In this document: in pieces, positions 35,944-47,883 of the stretch | How positions within the stretch are numbered: the first letter of the stretch is position 1 | Layout: every line of letters begins with the position of its first letter | DNA from: Antedon mediterranea | Lineage: Eukaryota; Echinodermata; Crinoidea; Comatulida; Antedonidae | Reading direction: 5' to 3' | Length of the DNA stretch: 64,000 nucleotides | Assembly: GCF_964355755.1 (NCBI RefSeq) | Contig: NC_092676.1 | Span: forward strand, 10,708,288-10,772,287 | Position numbers and translations under genes: made by a program | The notes under the pieces: model-generated | Databases searched by the model: none | Told to the model about the DNA's origin: nothing | What the model saw: only the letters and a program-made list of their open reading frames with translations

Positions 35944-37657
35944 TATGCCATAAAGTTGTAGGAGGTCTGTACGCGCCTCGGTCTGTGCATTATCGGCTAG
36001 AAATGATGATCATTACGACGGTCTGGTATGATGATTGAATAATTGTAAATATGATGATTTTATTTCAATGTTTCTACATTTTTTATATTTCCTCTGGGTG
36101 GCCCGTGCATCATTTTGCAATAGTTATTGAGTTAATTTTAAACTGAGACTACTATAACATAACTAATTGCTATCTCAGGTTTTAAATAAATTATAATAAC
36201 AAATGATCAATGTCATGGCGAATGATGGGTACACAATGCAGTAGTCCTAGTATGAATTGTACCAGAATTGACTATCATAATCTGTTTCATGTCATGACTG
36301 TAGGCTTAAGCCTATGATTGTTTATAAATATATTCCTAAAAATTACTGCAATAAAAATAATAGTCGAAGTAGTGATTTTCAAAAAGTGACTTCTTGTTCT
36401 TTTTTAATTGTTTATAACACACTATTTGACAACTATATTTTCCTAATCTGTACTGTTTTGCTGCTGGATGAAAAGGAAGAACATATCAAGAACAAAACGG
36501 AATACGATGCGCTTAGTATTGTTAATACCAGAGGGATAAGTATAAAGCATAAATAAGTAGTAGTGATGTGAGTGATGATTACTCCTATATGATGATTTTG
36601 AGGATGATGATAAACATTCAATAATAACAACAATATTCAGTAATTAAAACAAATAGAGATATACAAAGTACAGGAAATAATTTATTATAATTTAATCGCA
36701 CATTACCGCAATTATTGTGATGAAAAAAATGGAGTATTCAGTTACAATACAGTAGACATACCTGATCCATAAATCTACTCGTTTGAGCGAGAGGGCGCCC
36801 TATAAAATGAGCTCCATGTGCGTTACATAAATCTCACGTAAAATTCCGAGAGTGTCCTATCTTTAGTATATAAGATCTTTGCTACTACTGTACAAACAAT
36901 AACAATAACTTTATTGAACATACGCCTTTAAATCGGCGGCACACGTTCTTCTGGACGGTGCGTTCTTACATACATTACATACATTAAGTTAGCCAGAAGG
37001 CTAAATAAAAGTATAAAGAGAAAATAAAAGAAAAAACATTTAAATGAAAGGAAACGAATTGTATAAAAAGAAACTAAAGAGCAAAAAGTACAATACTTAC
37101 TATTATTTATTATTAGTATTATTATCAATGTTATTAATATGTTAATTTTAAAGAAAATATTATTAGACCTATTATTAAAAATGTCATTTAATTTAAATAT
37201 TATATTGTTTATTATTATTTAATTATTTATGTTCTTGTTAATACTGTATATCATTTAATTATGTTATGAATTATGATCTTTATTTGTTATTTAGTTAAAG
37301 TGGTATTATTTTTATTATTATTTCGATTTTCCTAATTTTAATATTTAATCTTATTTTTAGTGTTTTATTAACCATTTTACCTCCTGATTTAATTGTGTTT
37401 TTAAAGTTTTGTAAATATAAATTTAAAGTCTCCATGCAGCAGTTAAGTGTTGTTTACAATGATGATACAAAATACAGATATAAATAAAAGGCCTAAAATG
37501 AACAGAAATTACATTTGCAAAATTAACAAATTACATTATAAAGTTAAACATAAAATCAACTGATACAGTAAAAAAAAAAACAACAACATCAGAAATTTAC
37601 ACTATACAAGTCTTACTCTGCAATACAGAATGGAAATCGGGTACAATCTCTAGATCT
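35944..37657. other. Intergenic, repeat remnants
   Basis: No gene. 36888-37020 (AACAATAACTTTATTGAACA, GGACGGTGCGTTCTTAC and TACATACATTACATACATTA) looks like a LINE 3' end in minus orientation. Remaining sequence is AT-rich with (TTA)n runs. Confidence 0.45.
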
Positions 37658-37860
37658 ATTTATCAAGTATTAGATGGGTTTCTTTACTGAACACATGATA
37701 GTCACTTCCAAGTGTTAGGTGTATTTTATTTTTTAATTTCGGAGCGCTTTTTCCATGCTCTTTTGGCATATATTTTGCAAAATTTATCAAGTATTAGATG
37801 GGTTTCTTTACTGAACACATGATAGTCACTTCCAAGTGTTAGGTGTATTTTATTTTATTT
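37658..37860. repeat. Two-copy tandem duplication, period about 127 bp
   Basis: The roughly 75-bp segment starting TTTATCAAGTATTAGATGGG and ending GTGTTAGGTGTATTTTATTT occurs at 37658-37733 and again at 37785-37858. Confidence 0.8.
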
Positions 37861-37904
37861 CTAGCAAAGATTGTATAGCCAGAACCATTATGGCTCTGTG
37901 TATA

Positions 37905-37966
37905 GCGCCGCTATATAATCTTTGCTACTCGCTCGTCGTCGAGAAGTACATTCGTCATTAGTAAGT
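37905..37966 (+). promoter_or_regulatory. TAF12: Possible promoter and first-exon donor of TAF12
   Basis: A TATA-like CTATATAATC near 37911 is followed by a GC-richer stretch with CTCGCTCGTCGTCGAG and a strong donor GTAAGTAG at 37961. TAF12's first coding exon begins with a splice acceptor at 38953, so a non-coding exon must lie upstream; this is the best candidate, unproven. Confidence 0.3.
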
Positions 37967-38099
37967 AGTAGGGGAGACAAAAATACAGAACAGAACAGAT
38001 ATATATCATTCAAATTTGTTTTCAGTATGCTGTAATTTCAGTAATTTAGGTTACAGGTGTTATTATTATTATTATTTTTTTCATGTAAAACTAAGGAAG

Positions 38100-38432
38100 T
38101 CCTCTTTTGGCTAGCCTACCTAGGCTAGGGCCTAGGCCTAGCTAGCTAGACTCTACCTAGGCCTACTAGGTAGGCCTAGGCCTAGCCTAGCTAGCTAGCT
38201 AGCCTAGGCCTAGTTAGCTAGGCCTAGCCTAGCCTATAATATATAGCTAGGGTAGGGCCTAGGAGGCTAGCCTAGCTAGCTAGTCTAGCTAGAGGCCTAC
38301 CTTTCCTAGCGTGCCTAGCCCTAGCTGGTAGTAGCTAGTAGGACCAAGTCTAGCTATAGCCTAGTTTTAGTAGGTAGAGGCCTACTCTCTAGCTAGTAGG
38401 CCTAGGCCCTCTCTCCTACTAGCTAGGTGTCA
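38100..38432. repeat. GGCCTAG/CTAGCTAG palindrome cluster upstream of TAF12
   Basis: Over 300 bases consist almost only of interleaved AGGCCT, CCTAGG, GCTAGC and CTAG palindromes. It is the same sequence class as 13994-14275 and likewise sits in the 5' region of a gene. Confidence 0.85.
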
Positions 38433-38984
38433 GATGAAAGCGTTTGCGCTTGAAATCGGTCGCGATAATAAAATTAAAATCAACATCTGGTATTTTGTAT
38501 GAAGAAGGGGCCGCTAGATACGCTTTTTATCATATTTGGCATAGGCCTAGTTACTTTTGAATCTGTCACGTGACAGGCTGTCACAGTGTATGGATCAACA
38601 GTTTTATATTTATTTTACCACGTCCATGTCATAATTGAGGCTGTTGAAAAATTTTAACTATTCGATATGAAGGAACAACATTCGAAACAACCAACAAATT
38701 TATAAACAGATGTGTTGTTCATGTTAGCCACTACACTACGGCTGACATTGGTACACAGAAGACCTTATCCAAATCCTTAATTTGAGGATGAATACAAAAA
38801 TGTCATCATTCAAGTCTTGGCAATGTTTGTTTTTAAAAAAAATTCTCAAGCCCAGCAGTGCTTCACCAATGTTTCTCGGCCCAAATCTGGGCATCGAAAT
38901 TATTTTTCCCTAATTTTCTAATAATAAATGTTTAGTACTACCTTATTTTACAGATATTTTAATAGCATTTCTTTGGTTATCATA

Positions 38985-41900
38985 ATGGCAAACCAACAAC
39001 CACAACTTTCTCTAACACAAGCTATAGGTAGTCCAGTTATAAGACCTGCACAAGCGCCACGTAAAACACTACTGGAAACAATCAAAGAGATTGAAAAACA
39101 GATTGAGGTAAATACAGTGATGTGTGTGTGTCATGTATACTTTCGCTCTTTTTTCTGTTTCTTCCTCCTTTGTATGTTTATTCTTTTTACTTCTCTTTTT
39201 TTTGTCCACTAAGACAATTTTAATGGGTCTGTTAGTTTCATCATCCTTTTACTATTCCTACTATTTTAATTTGTTATTGAACCATGTTTCATAAGGGTAG
39301 CCCATCCAGCAAAGCTGATCATTGTGGCCCTCGACAATACAATACAAACAATACAATACAAACAATACAAAAATACATTATCATAAAAAATTAATTATAA
39401 ACTAGACATGAAACTCGTCACTTTGACGAGTTAGTTATCCGCACGACAGATGCCACGTGCACGAAAATACAGGACCACCTCTTATTATAGTTTTTAACGT
39501 ATTATAATTATACAGTACACTGTGTATAAAAGGAGACATTAATTCTACATGATACAGAGGGCGGCAAACAACAATTTGCTCACATCAGAGACTATGCTGG
39601 TGTACATTGTACTACTGTATATTATATGACATATTAACTGAATTATGGGACCTGCCTTTAATTCAAATATTTAACATGACGACGTCATAAAAAAAACAAC
39701 ACAACGATAGCAATTTCTGAAGAAAATTATCTTAGCAACAACATATTAACGTGTAGAAGAAATTTGAATACGTAAAATGTTGGTGCGCGCACATTTAAAT
39801 GTGATGAACTATTACGCAAAATATGAAAATACGACTTTTTTTATTCAACTGGCAATATGATGACGTCACAACATCCGATTGGCAAAATGTTTACATGAAT
39901 TCGTATCTACAATCCTATAGCTTCCAGAAAATGTGATAATCACCAGAAAATGTTTTAATCGTGATTATCACATTTTATTCTTACGAGCTATTACAGATTA
40001 AAATTTACTGTAAAGATGAAATTAATGACCCACGTAATTAAAATTTTTAGGCATGATGACGTTATAAAAATTTAAATATTTTTATCTCATGCTAAAGAAA
40101 GTTGATTGACCTAGACAATATATAAATATAGGAGAAAAAGGAATACAGATAAGCGTGATGCGCTCCATTGAATGTGATGAGCAATAACGAAACAGACAAA
40201 AATCCTATATTTTACATTCGTGTGGCCATACGATTACGTCACAATGTTTTTTTAGCCTTATTGATGCATGATCCGACATCTGCAACTCATCAACTTCTAG
40301 ATTTTGTAATAAAAATAAACGGTTCACGGTTTACTTTAGAAACTATGACTGTTTAAAAAAAGACATTATTTTGATGATTTTTTAAGCTTTTTCATAAAAA
40401 ACGCGCACAAATTGTCTAATTCAACGTGTTCGTATGGCGTTATTTAAACTGGAAAAGTTCTAAATTGTTTTCAAAATTACTAGGAAAGGCTTGAAAAATA
40501 TAATTCAAGAGAAAAAAATATGTTTTTTCGCTACGTGCGCACCGCGTGCGTAAAAAATTGCGCGCCCGTGGGAATTTTTGACATGCTCAAAATGACATGA
40601 AACGCGTAAAAAGTTGATTAGAAATTAATTTTGCGCATTTTGAAATTTTAAATGCGCGTGCGCGCGTAACTTCTTGTGAAACATGCCATTTTTAATCCGT
40701 AGAAAGTTTGCCCCTGATATGACTTAAATTTTGTCAAAGTGTCAATACTAAATGACTTTTGGTTTTTAATCTATGATCAATCATTGAAATTCATAAAATT
40801 GCGCGTAAGTCACGTTGCGCAACTATGACGTCATTCAAAAATAGGAGGTGCACAACTTCACGTAAATGCCCATATGTTGTCAAAATTATGAAATGTTATG
40901 TTTACACATTTTAGAGAAACGCGACTCACAAAAAGGAAGGAAGGAAAGAAGAATAATACAGAAAAACTAGATTTGAACTCGTCACTTTGACGAGTTCGGG
41001 TTATCCGCGCAAACGCAACATGCACATACTTTAAACTATATAAACTTCGACAATTATTATACCATCCTATGACATGAATTAAGAATGTTTACAGTGCTGA
41101 ATTGTACCTATTTTGTAGCATACAGCATATTACAGTGTTTACAGAATACACTGTATGTTATATACAGTGTAGAATAGACGAAATTACGAGACCCATCTTT
41201 TAAATCCAATTATTAACACAATGACGTTATCAAATTGGCATATAAAGATAACAATTTTAGAAGATAATTATCTAAATAATTACATTAATACAAATTTTAA
41301 GAATTTTGGGCACGTGAAAGTGAGATGCGCTCTCGTTTAAACGCAATGAACTTTTACGCAAGAGATGAAATATGACTTTTTGAATTTAACTGGCCATATG
41401 ATGACATCACAACATCTGATTGGCAAAATATTCACATGAATTCGTATCTACAATCCAATAGCTTCCAGAAAACGTTTTAATCATGATTATCACTTATAAT
41501 TCTGACGAGCTATAACCGATTGAAATTTACTGTAAAGATAAAAATAAGTGACCCACATTATTTACATTTTTAGACATGATGACGTCATAAAAATTAAAAT
41601 ATTTTTAACTCATGCGAAAGATAGTTGATTGACCTAGACAGTATTAAAATATATGAGGAAATGGAATACGTATAAGCGATATGCGCTCTATTTAATGTAA
41701 TGAGCAATAACGAAACAGTCAAAAATCCAATATTTTACATTCGTGTGGCCATACGATGACGTCATAACATCCGAGGGGTAAAGATTCTGCATGAATTCAT
41801 ATCTACAACATATCTGCTTATATATTAAATTTAAAAAATTGGGGGTAACGGTTGATCCTGAGGAGCTATAATAGATTCAAAGTAGGCATAAATTTGACAT

Positions 41901-44900
41901 TATTTTGTAACTTTTTCAACAAAAATGCGCGCAAATTGTCTAAATCAACGTGTTCGTATGACGTCATTTTAATTTGAAATGATGTCAATCTTTTTTAAAA
42001 TGACTAGGAAAGGCTGGAAAATCATAATTCAAGAGAAAAAACATGATTTTCATGCTCCGTGCGCACCATACGCGTAAATTTGTTTGCGCGCGCGGGAATT
42101 TTTGACATGCTCAAAATGTCATGATCAGCGTAGAAAGTTGATTAGAAATTAATTTTGCGCATTTTGAAACTTTAAATGCGCGTGCGCGCTTAACTTCTTG
42201 TGAAACATGTCATTTTTAATCCATAGAAAGTTTGCCCTTGATATGACTTAAATTTTCACTAAGTGTCAAAACAAAATGACTTTTGGTTTATAATCTATGA
42301 CCAATCATTGAAATTCATAAAATCGCGCGTAAGTCACGTTGCGCAACTCTGACGTCATTCAAAATATGGAGGTGCACAACTTCAGGTAAATGTCCATATG
42401 ATGAAAAAGTTATATATATGATATAGTAACAAGCAATAGGGGATATGCTGCGCACAAAAATCCGGGAAAGAAAGAAGAATAAAGATGAAAAAAAAAAAGA
42501 TTTTTACAATAACAAGGGGTTATCCGCAACTTAAAGTTGCGGATAACCAAAAATGTTGATCTCATACAATAACAAGGAGTTATCCGCTTGGTATACCAAG
42601 CGGATAAATAAAAACTACTATAAATATAAAAATTGTGATAACATTTTCAGATTTCGTAAAATTCAATAAATCAAATATTAAAACATAATACAGGTACAAG
42701 AATTCAATATAATACACAGAGGTTTAACATGATAAAGTACTGTACTTTTTTAAATACAAGCACAATTCAAAAAGAGAGACAGGTCAGAAAACTAGTTACT
42801 ACTTTATTTAGGATTTGAATCTAATAAGATTTAAAATTTGTCTTAAAATTTCCTACAGTAGATTTCCGAATAAAGGACGGGAGATATTAAGTAAGGTTGA
42901 GCTCTATATACAAAGCTACGTTTTTAAGTTCAGTCTTAGGACGAGGAACATCAAATAAACTAGAGTGGATTTAAGTTTTATTAATTAAGTTGTTGCCTTT
43001 AAATAGATCTTGGAAAGTGGTCCGATTTCAGGAAAGCAGGAACAAGATTTAATAAAGTTGAAAGAATTACACAGACGGGCACTTGGAGAACAGGAAAAGG
43101 TAACAATTGAATGCACTAAAAGTTTTTACTATACCTAATTTAAGCTAAATTCAACTTTAGTAAATCCATGCAATCCTTAGCTTCAAAATTGTTTCATTGC
43201 ATAGGAATATTTTTTTTCTCTATTCTGTGGTTTACCACCACTTTTATTTTATTTATTCAGATAAATAATAACTATGAAATAAAAATTATTATTCTACTCA
43301 CAAATATTTGTTTGAATATTTCTATTTTTAGTTGCAAAATCAATGGAAAGTTTCACAGCAGGGTTCTGTAAAACCTATTCAAGTGGTGGCAACATCAAGT
43401 CAACCAGTTGCAGCATCCATGGGCATACCGACAAGCCAATTACCTGTTAATTCAGTGTCTGCAGGCAGCATTGGTGGTACACCACCATCTATTAAGGCGA
43501 GTCCTGTAGTGTCAGGGCATTCAATGGGAGTTAGTGAAGCACAGGTAAATAATTCATTTAAAGTTTAATGTCTGACAGTTGACAAAAAAAACTACCAATT
43601 AAGGATTTACTAGACCCCTAGTCCTTGGCAACGGCTGTTTCACCAAAGATTGTATAGGTAACTGCGTGAGACATTTGTAATCTATGGACGCTATTCCGGC
43701 TGACAAATTTGAACCGGAATAAGTTGTTGTCAAGGCAATATCATACAATGTTTTGATCAAAAAACGAAGTTGTATAACCAAGCATGTCAATGTAAACACA
43801 CATAATTAATCAAAAAGTGTCCAGATCCAAAAGAATCTTTTATTTTACTTTGTTTACATAATTTTTTCCCTTTTCCATGAATCAACCCTCAAGATGGTTA
43901 ATTACGGATACTTCGATGCGAACCGCAAAATTTAAACCATTTCCATTATAAATCAAAATAGAAGGCGCTATAACCTATGTTCATGTGTCCCCCCCTGAAT
44001 GGCGTCTATAGATTTTACAAGGTGCGTAGTGTTATAAGATAGGAGCTTGGAAACAGTTATCTATGTTGTGCCGCTATCTTTGCTTTTACTAGATTTAGTA
44101 GATTAGCAAACAGAAAGCACTAATTTTTAATTTTGCCTGATTTTCTATTTTATTGACGTCCTACTACTATTTGATGGTGTAGTGATTCTTGTATCTGGTT
44201 GGCTACTACAAAAAAAGGTTACAGCTCACATTACAGTGTCATGTTGTAGATCACCATTGATAAAATCTGCACATTTGATTGATGGATCGACTTTTTAAGT
44301 TTTAATGTAATTAAAATTTATTTTAAAAATCAATTTTGACAAACCAAAATTAGTTACTAACCTGACTGACAGTTTCAGTTGTCATTTCACGAGCATTTTC
44401 TTCAGAGTGACGACCATATTATTAAAGGAAAGGAACACCATGGGCTAAATGTGCCACTGTGCTTATAGATAAATGTAATAAAAACATGATTACCATGGTT
44501 CAAGGTACAATAGTAAGCAATTTACGGTAGTTAAAAAATAGACTTTTAAACGACAACATGACGCAAATTGAACAGCGCCATTTTGACAGGTTAAGAGCAA
44601 TTATGTGTCGCATTCAAGCAAATCAAAACGTTCATCGTCTTTAGTACAGTATTTTAATACGGTAGTGCGGGATAGGATAACCATAAATAAAATCAATTAA
44701 ATAGCCTAACATACCTAATATTTTCGGAATATGGCTTGGAGTTTTTATAATGCGGAAAATTTGGAACCAGAATATACAGAAAGAGAGTTAGTTTGCGTCG
44801 TGAGGAAAAAAGACAACATTCTTCTCTTTCGTTGTCCTTGTTGTCGCTGCGGTACCGCTACTACTACTACAAGAATTACTAGGCCTAGAACTCGTGTTGA

Positions 44901-46507
44901 ACGAAAATAAAGTAGGCACTGCATCGTCAACCAACAACCTCCGCTTGGAAGGTTTGCCAGTTAATTCCCCTAGCAATAAAAGTAACAATAGATTAACAAT
45001 AGCTGAGAGATTTACGAAATGGCTTGCAGAAGAAAAGATCGATCGAAGGTTTGTTTACCAAGCCAGTGCATGCTCATACCGTGTCATCGCCGTCCTGCAT
45101 GACCGCATGTCGCGTTATTAGCCAATCATATTAGCGGATTCGCTTAACCAATAGAACGGTATTTGACGTCACAACTACCATGAGAACAAGATGGCAATTT
45201 TCAAAAGTCTTGAAAACAACTTTAATACCCTGTTTACTAGAAAACTACAAATCCGATTTAAACATAAATTGTTCTGAATATTTAGTTGGTAGGGTTACTT
45301 TTATAATAGTTAAGTAAAATATTAGGGTGTCCCTTTCCTTTAGCGTTATTGGTTATTGGCTTAACAATATGGTCGTCACTGAAGAAAGTGCTCATGAAAT
45401 GAGCACTGAAACTGTCAGTTTTGGTTTGTCAAAATAAATATTTTAAATATTGTATGCATGTACTATAATTTCTTTATTCTTTATATCAAACCAACAGTGT
45501 AAAACACCAATAACAGGTTGAAAATAAAGCTAAACTATAAAATATGAACCAATATAAATATATACAAATGAAAAAGAAAATTTAAATAATTTCATTAATA
45601 ATACATTTAAATTGAGAAAAATTACAGTTAAAAATATCTAAAGAATTATTTTTTAAAATACAAGAATTGTACAATGACGAGAGTCTACAGAAAATACCAT
45701 TTTTACAAACATTGACACGAGAAAATTTAACATGAAGAAAGGGTTTACTACGAAGATTACGAACAGGAACATTAAAATAAAACAACGAAACAAGATCACA
45801 ATCAAACTTAGAAGTAAGACATTTATACAGGAATTGCAAGTCCTGTCTTGCTCTCCTAGATGTCGGGGAAACAATAGGAGGCAGGTTGGCTGCTGGGCCG
45901 ACAAAGCGCAAGAACTTGTTATGGGTCCGATCAATTCTGGAGGCTTGAGAAGCAGAGAGTGAATTGTAAATAATTGAACAGAAATTAAAAGATGGTTGGA
46001 CGAGGGAAAGATAAAGCGCACGTTTGGTGTATGGAGAAAAATGTTTGCAATTGCGCCACATCAGCCCAAGCAGCCTATTGGCCTTTCTGACAACATGATC
46101 AACGTGTAAAATAAATGTCAGTTTACGGTCGATGAAAATGCCGAGGTCCCGGTAAGAGTTTACACTTTCAAGGACTTCTTCTTGAACTGAGTAAGCGAAA
46201 ATAATAGGTTTTTTCTTAAGAGAGCAAGACAGGACTTTGCATTTCTCGGACTTCAGGGACATTTTCCAGTCGGAAACCCACGTACCGAGTCTTTCCAGAT
46301 CTGCCTGAAGTGCAACGGAGTCCTCAGTAGTGGTAATAATTTTGTAAATCTTGAGGTCGTCAGCAAACATAAGACAGTTGGAATTTTGAAAGAGATTTGG
46401 TATTTCATTAACAAATATTAGGTTAGGTGAATTAACACAGCTTGGTAAATATAAGTAAAAATTGCACACAACAAGGAACAACAACATTAACCTTTCAGCC
46501 ATCTTGA

Positions 46508-46550
<43 letters not shown>

Positions 46551-47883
46551 GTGCCCTGGCAACTACTACTGTATATTAATTGCTTCTAAGCAACATGGAA
46601 ACTGATTTGTTTATTTTGTAGGTTTTAGACAAGAAAAAACTTCAAGATCTTGTGCGAGAGGTAGATCCAAATGAACAGTTAGATGATGATGTAGAAGAGG
46701 TAAGTAACTGTTTAAGCCTGTTTTCTGACATTGAAATTTGATGTTTAATGATTGTTTTTGATCAATTTTATTTAAAACAAATTGTTAGTTATAATGAGAA
46801 GGCCGCTAGAATGTCTTTTTGATCATAATCAAGAAAATTACATTTGTCAGTGCACAAACTGTGTAAAAAGGATTTATCTGGAGACACCATAAAAGGGGAT
46901 TATCATAAACAATGTGAGTTTGAATAAAGTTTGAATTGTTTTTTGTAGATGCTGTTACAGATTGCTGACGACTTTATAGAAACTGTTGTAACTTCCTCTT
47001 GCCAACTGGCTAAACACCGTAAATCAAATACACTAGAAGTTAAAGATGTCCAGCTATACCTTGGTAAGTACTTTTATTTCCTAAAAGTAGATCCTTGTCA
47101 TTTGATTGGAGGATATGAAGAGTTCAGTTTTATGCAAGTGCAAATACTGTATTATATTATCTTGTTTTACTCACCTGATTATATCCTTTTCATTTGATTG
47201 GATTAAACTACTCTAATAAATTCATACAATACATCATCAAGAGTGGGATTTCTGGATGGAACACATCCCAAACCTACGATCTATAGATCACTAGCCTAGA
47301 TTTTGTTCAGGGTCAGTGGACATTTGGCAGTAGACTTGTTTGCCGTATGTACAAATCATAAAAAAATATCATAGAGTATCAGTTGAGATATGCAAATTGA
47401 AAAGTCCCTAAATCAGTTAGACAAATACTTTAAAGTATAGCTAAATTAGAGTGTTTAGTACTAACTGACTACTTTGACTCTCAAGTTACTATTTTATAGT
47501 AGTTACAATGAATTTTCAGTATTTGCGCGCATATACATTTCACTCTTGATCATGTCATTAAGGCAATAAAACATTTATTTAATATTATGTGACCCACAAT
47601 CCTCCAATCAAAATGACAAGAATCTATTAAAGTGTGTTTTATAAATATAATTACACAAGCTCAGCATCCTGTTGTTAGATTACTTACTTAACGAACAATT
47701 TTTTTTTTTTATTTTGACATTTGATACAGTATGTATATGATTTGATTATGTTTTACAGAACGTAACTGGAATATCTGGGTTCCAGGTTTTGGTGGCGAGG
47801 ATGTACGAACTTACAAAAGGCCAAATGTTACGGAAGCTCATCGACAGCGTATGGCACTTATACGTAAAACTTTAAAAAAATGA
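38985..47883 (+). CDS. TAF12: TAF12, transcription initiation factor TFIID subunit 12
   Basis: Six coding exons: 38985-39107, 43040-43099, 43332-43544, 46622-46699, 46949-47063, 47759-47883; total 714 nt, 237 residues plus stop, phases consistent. The N-terminal half is a low-complexity Gln/Ser/Pro/Val-rich linker, starting MANQQPQLSLTQAIGSP. The C-terminal half is the conserved histone fold, with KKKLQDLVREVDPNEQLD, LLQIADDFIE, KHRKSNTLEVKDVQL and RNWNIWVPGFG, then an EAHRQRMALIRKT tail, nearly as in vertebrates. TAF12 is the H2B-like partner that pairs with TAF4 in TFIID and with TADA1 in SAGA. The gene has a splice acceptor at 38953 ahead of the ATG, so a 5' UTR exon exists upstream. Introns 1 and 3 hold Helitron-like, foldback and LINE insertions. 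All fold residues I can check are intact, so it is very probably functional. Confidence 0.95.
39402..40966 (-). mobile_element. Helitron-like non-autonomous element, tandem copy 1
   Basis: Read on the minus strand, the element ends in a perfect hairpin (AACTCGTCA / TGACGAGTT, loop of 3, 39412-39432), a few bases, then CTAG followed by T: the 3' layout of Helitrons. It has no coding capacity. It is about 85 percent similar by eye to copy 2 immediately to the right, over landmarks such as ATTCGTATCTACAATCC, TTACATTCGTGTGGCCATAC and GAAATTAATTTTGCGCATTT. In TAF12 intron 1. Confidence 0.65.
40967..42485 (-). mobile_element. Helitron-like non-autonomous element, tandem copy 2
   Basis: Minus-strand 3' end: perfect hairpin GAACTCGTCA / TGACGAGTTC (40975-40997), then AAAT, CTAG (40967-40970), T. 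Its body matches copy 1 throughout, and both 5' ends share AGAAGAATAA-type sequence (minus TTATTCTTCTTTC). Head-to-tail adjacency with no host DNA between copies is a known Helitron habit. No Rep/helicase frame is present. Confidence 0.65.
42511..42607. repeat. Two near-perfect palindromes sharing ACAATAACAAGGnGTTATCCGC
   Basis: Hairpin 1: 15-bp arms GGTTATCCGCAACTT (42518-42532) and its exact complement (42534-42548), loop of 1. Hairpin 2: 14-bp arms TTATCCGCTTGGTA (42580-42593) and exact complement (42594-42607), no loop. Both are preceded by ACAATAACAAGG and share the outer GTTATCCGC but differ in the core (AACTT versus TTGGTA). GTTATCCGC also follows the hairpins of the two Helitron-like copies. 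Confidence 0.85.
44334..45434. mobile_element. Foldback/TIR element in TAF12 intron 3, about 1.1 kb
   Basis: Ends are inverted: TTTTGACAAACCAAAA...ACTGACAGTTTCAG on the left and CTGAAACTGTCAGTTTTGG...TTTGTCAAAA on the right; further inward GTGACGACCATATT and AAAGGAAAGG also pair (about 44405-44435 with 45335-45385). A left-arm insertion CTAACCTGACTG interrupts the match. The central open frame (44894-45121) resembles nothing known. Confidence 0.7.
45480..46508 (-). pseudogene. 5'-truncated LINE pol (RT palm to carboxyl end)
   Basis: A minus-strand frame of over 300 codons (46562-45582) contains, from about residue 47, IFVNEIPNLFQNSNCLM, FADDLKIYKI (RT active site intact), NSYRDLGIFIDRKLTF, LYLSLVQPSFNFCS and RIDRTHNKFLRFV, the standard order of a CR1/Jockey-type RT from motif C to the carboxyl end. 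Only the distal part of the RT is present, so it cannot be active, although the remaining frame is undamaged, implying a recent insertion. It lies antisense in TAF12 intron 3. Confidence 0.85.
46509..46546 (+). repeat. A38 homopolymer
   Basis: An uninterrupted run of 38 A on the plus strand at the 5' side of the truncated LINE. As the LINE runs on the other strand, this is not its own tail; it may be the tail of a plus-strand retroposon or the oligo-A target at which the LINE landed. Length is likely to vary between reads. Confidence 0.9.

Noticed and set aside
39402-42607. CRISPR-like array, given several hairpins with shared outer sequence
   Set aside because: No regular spacer length or repeat number, and the setting is an animal intron. 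The hairpins fit transposon ends.
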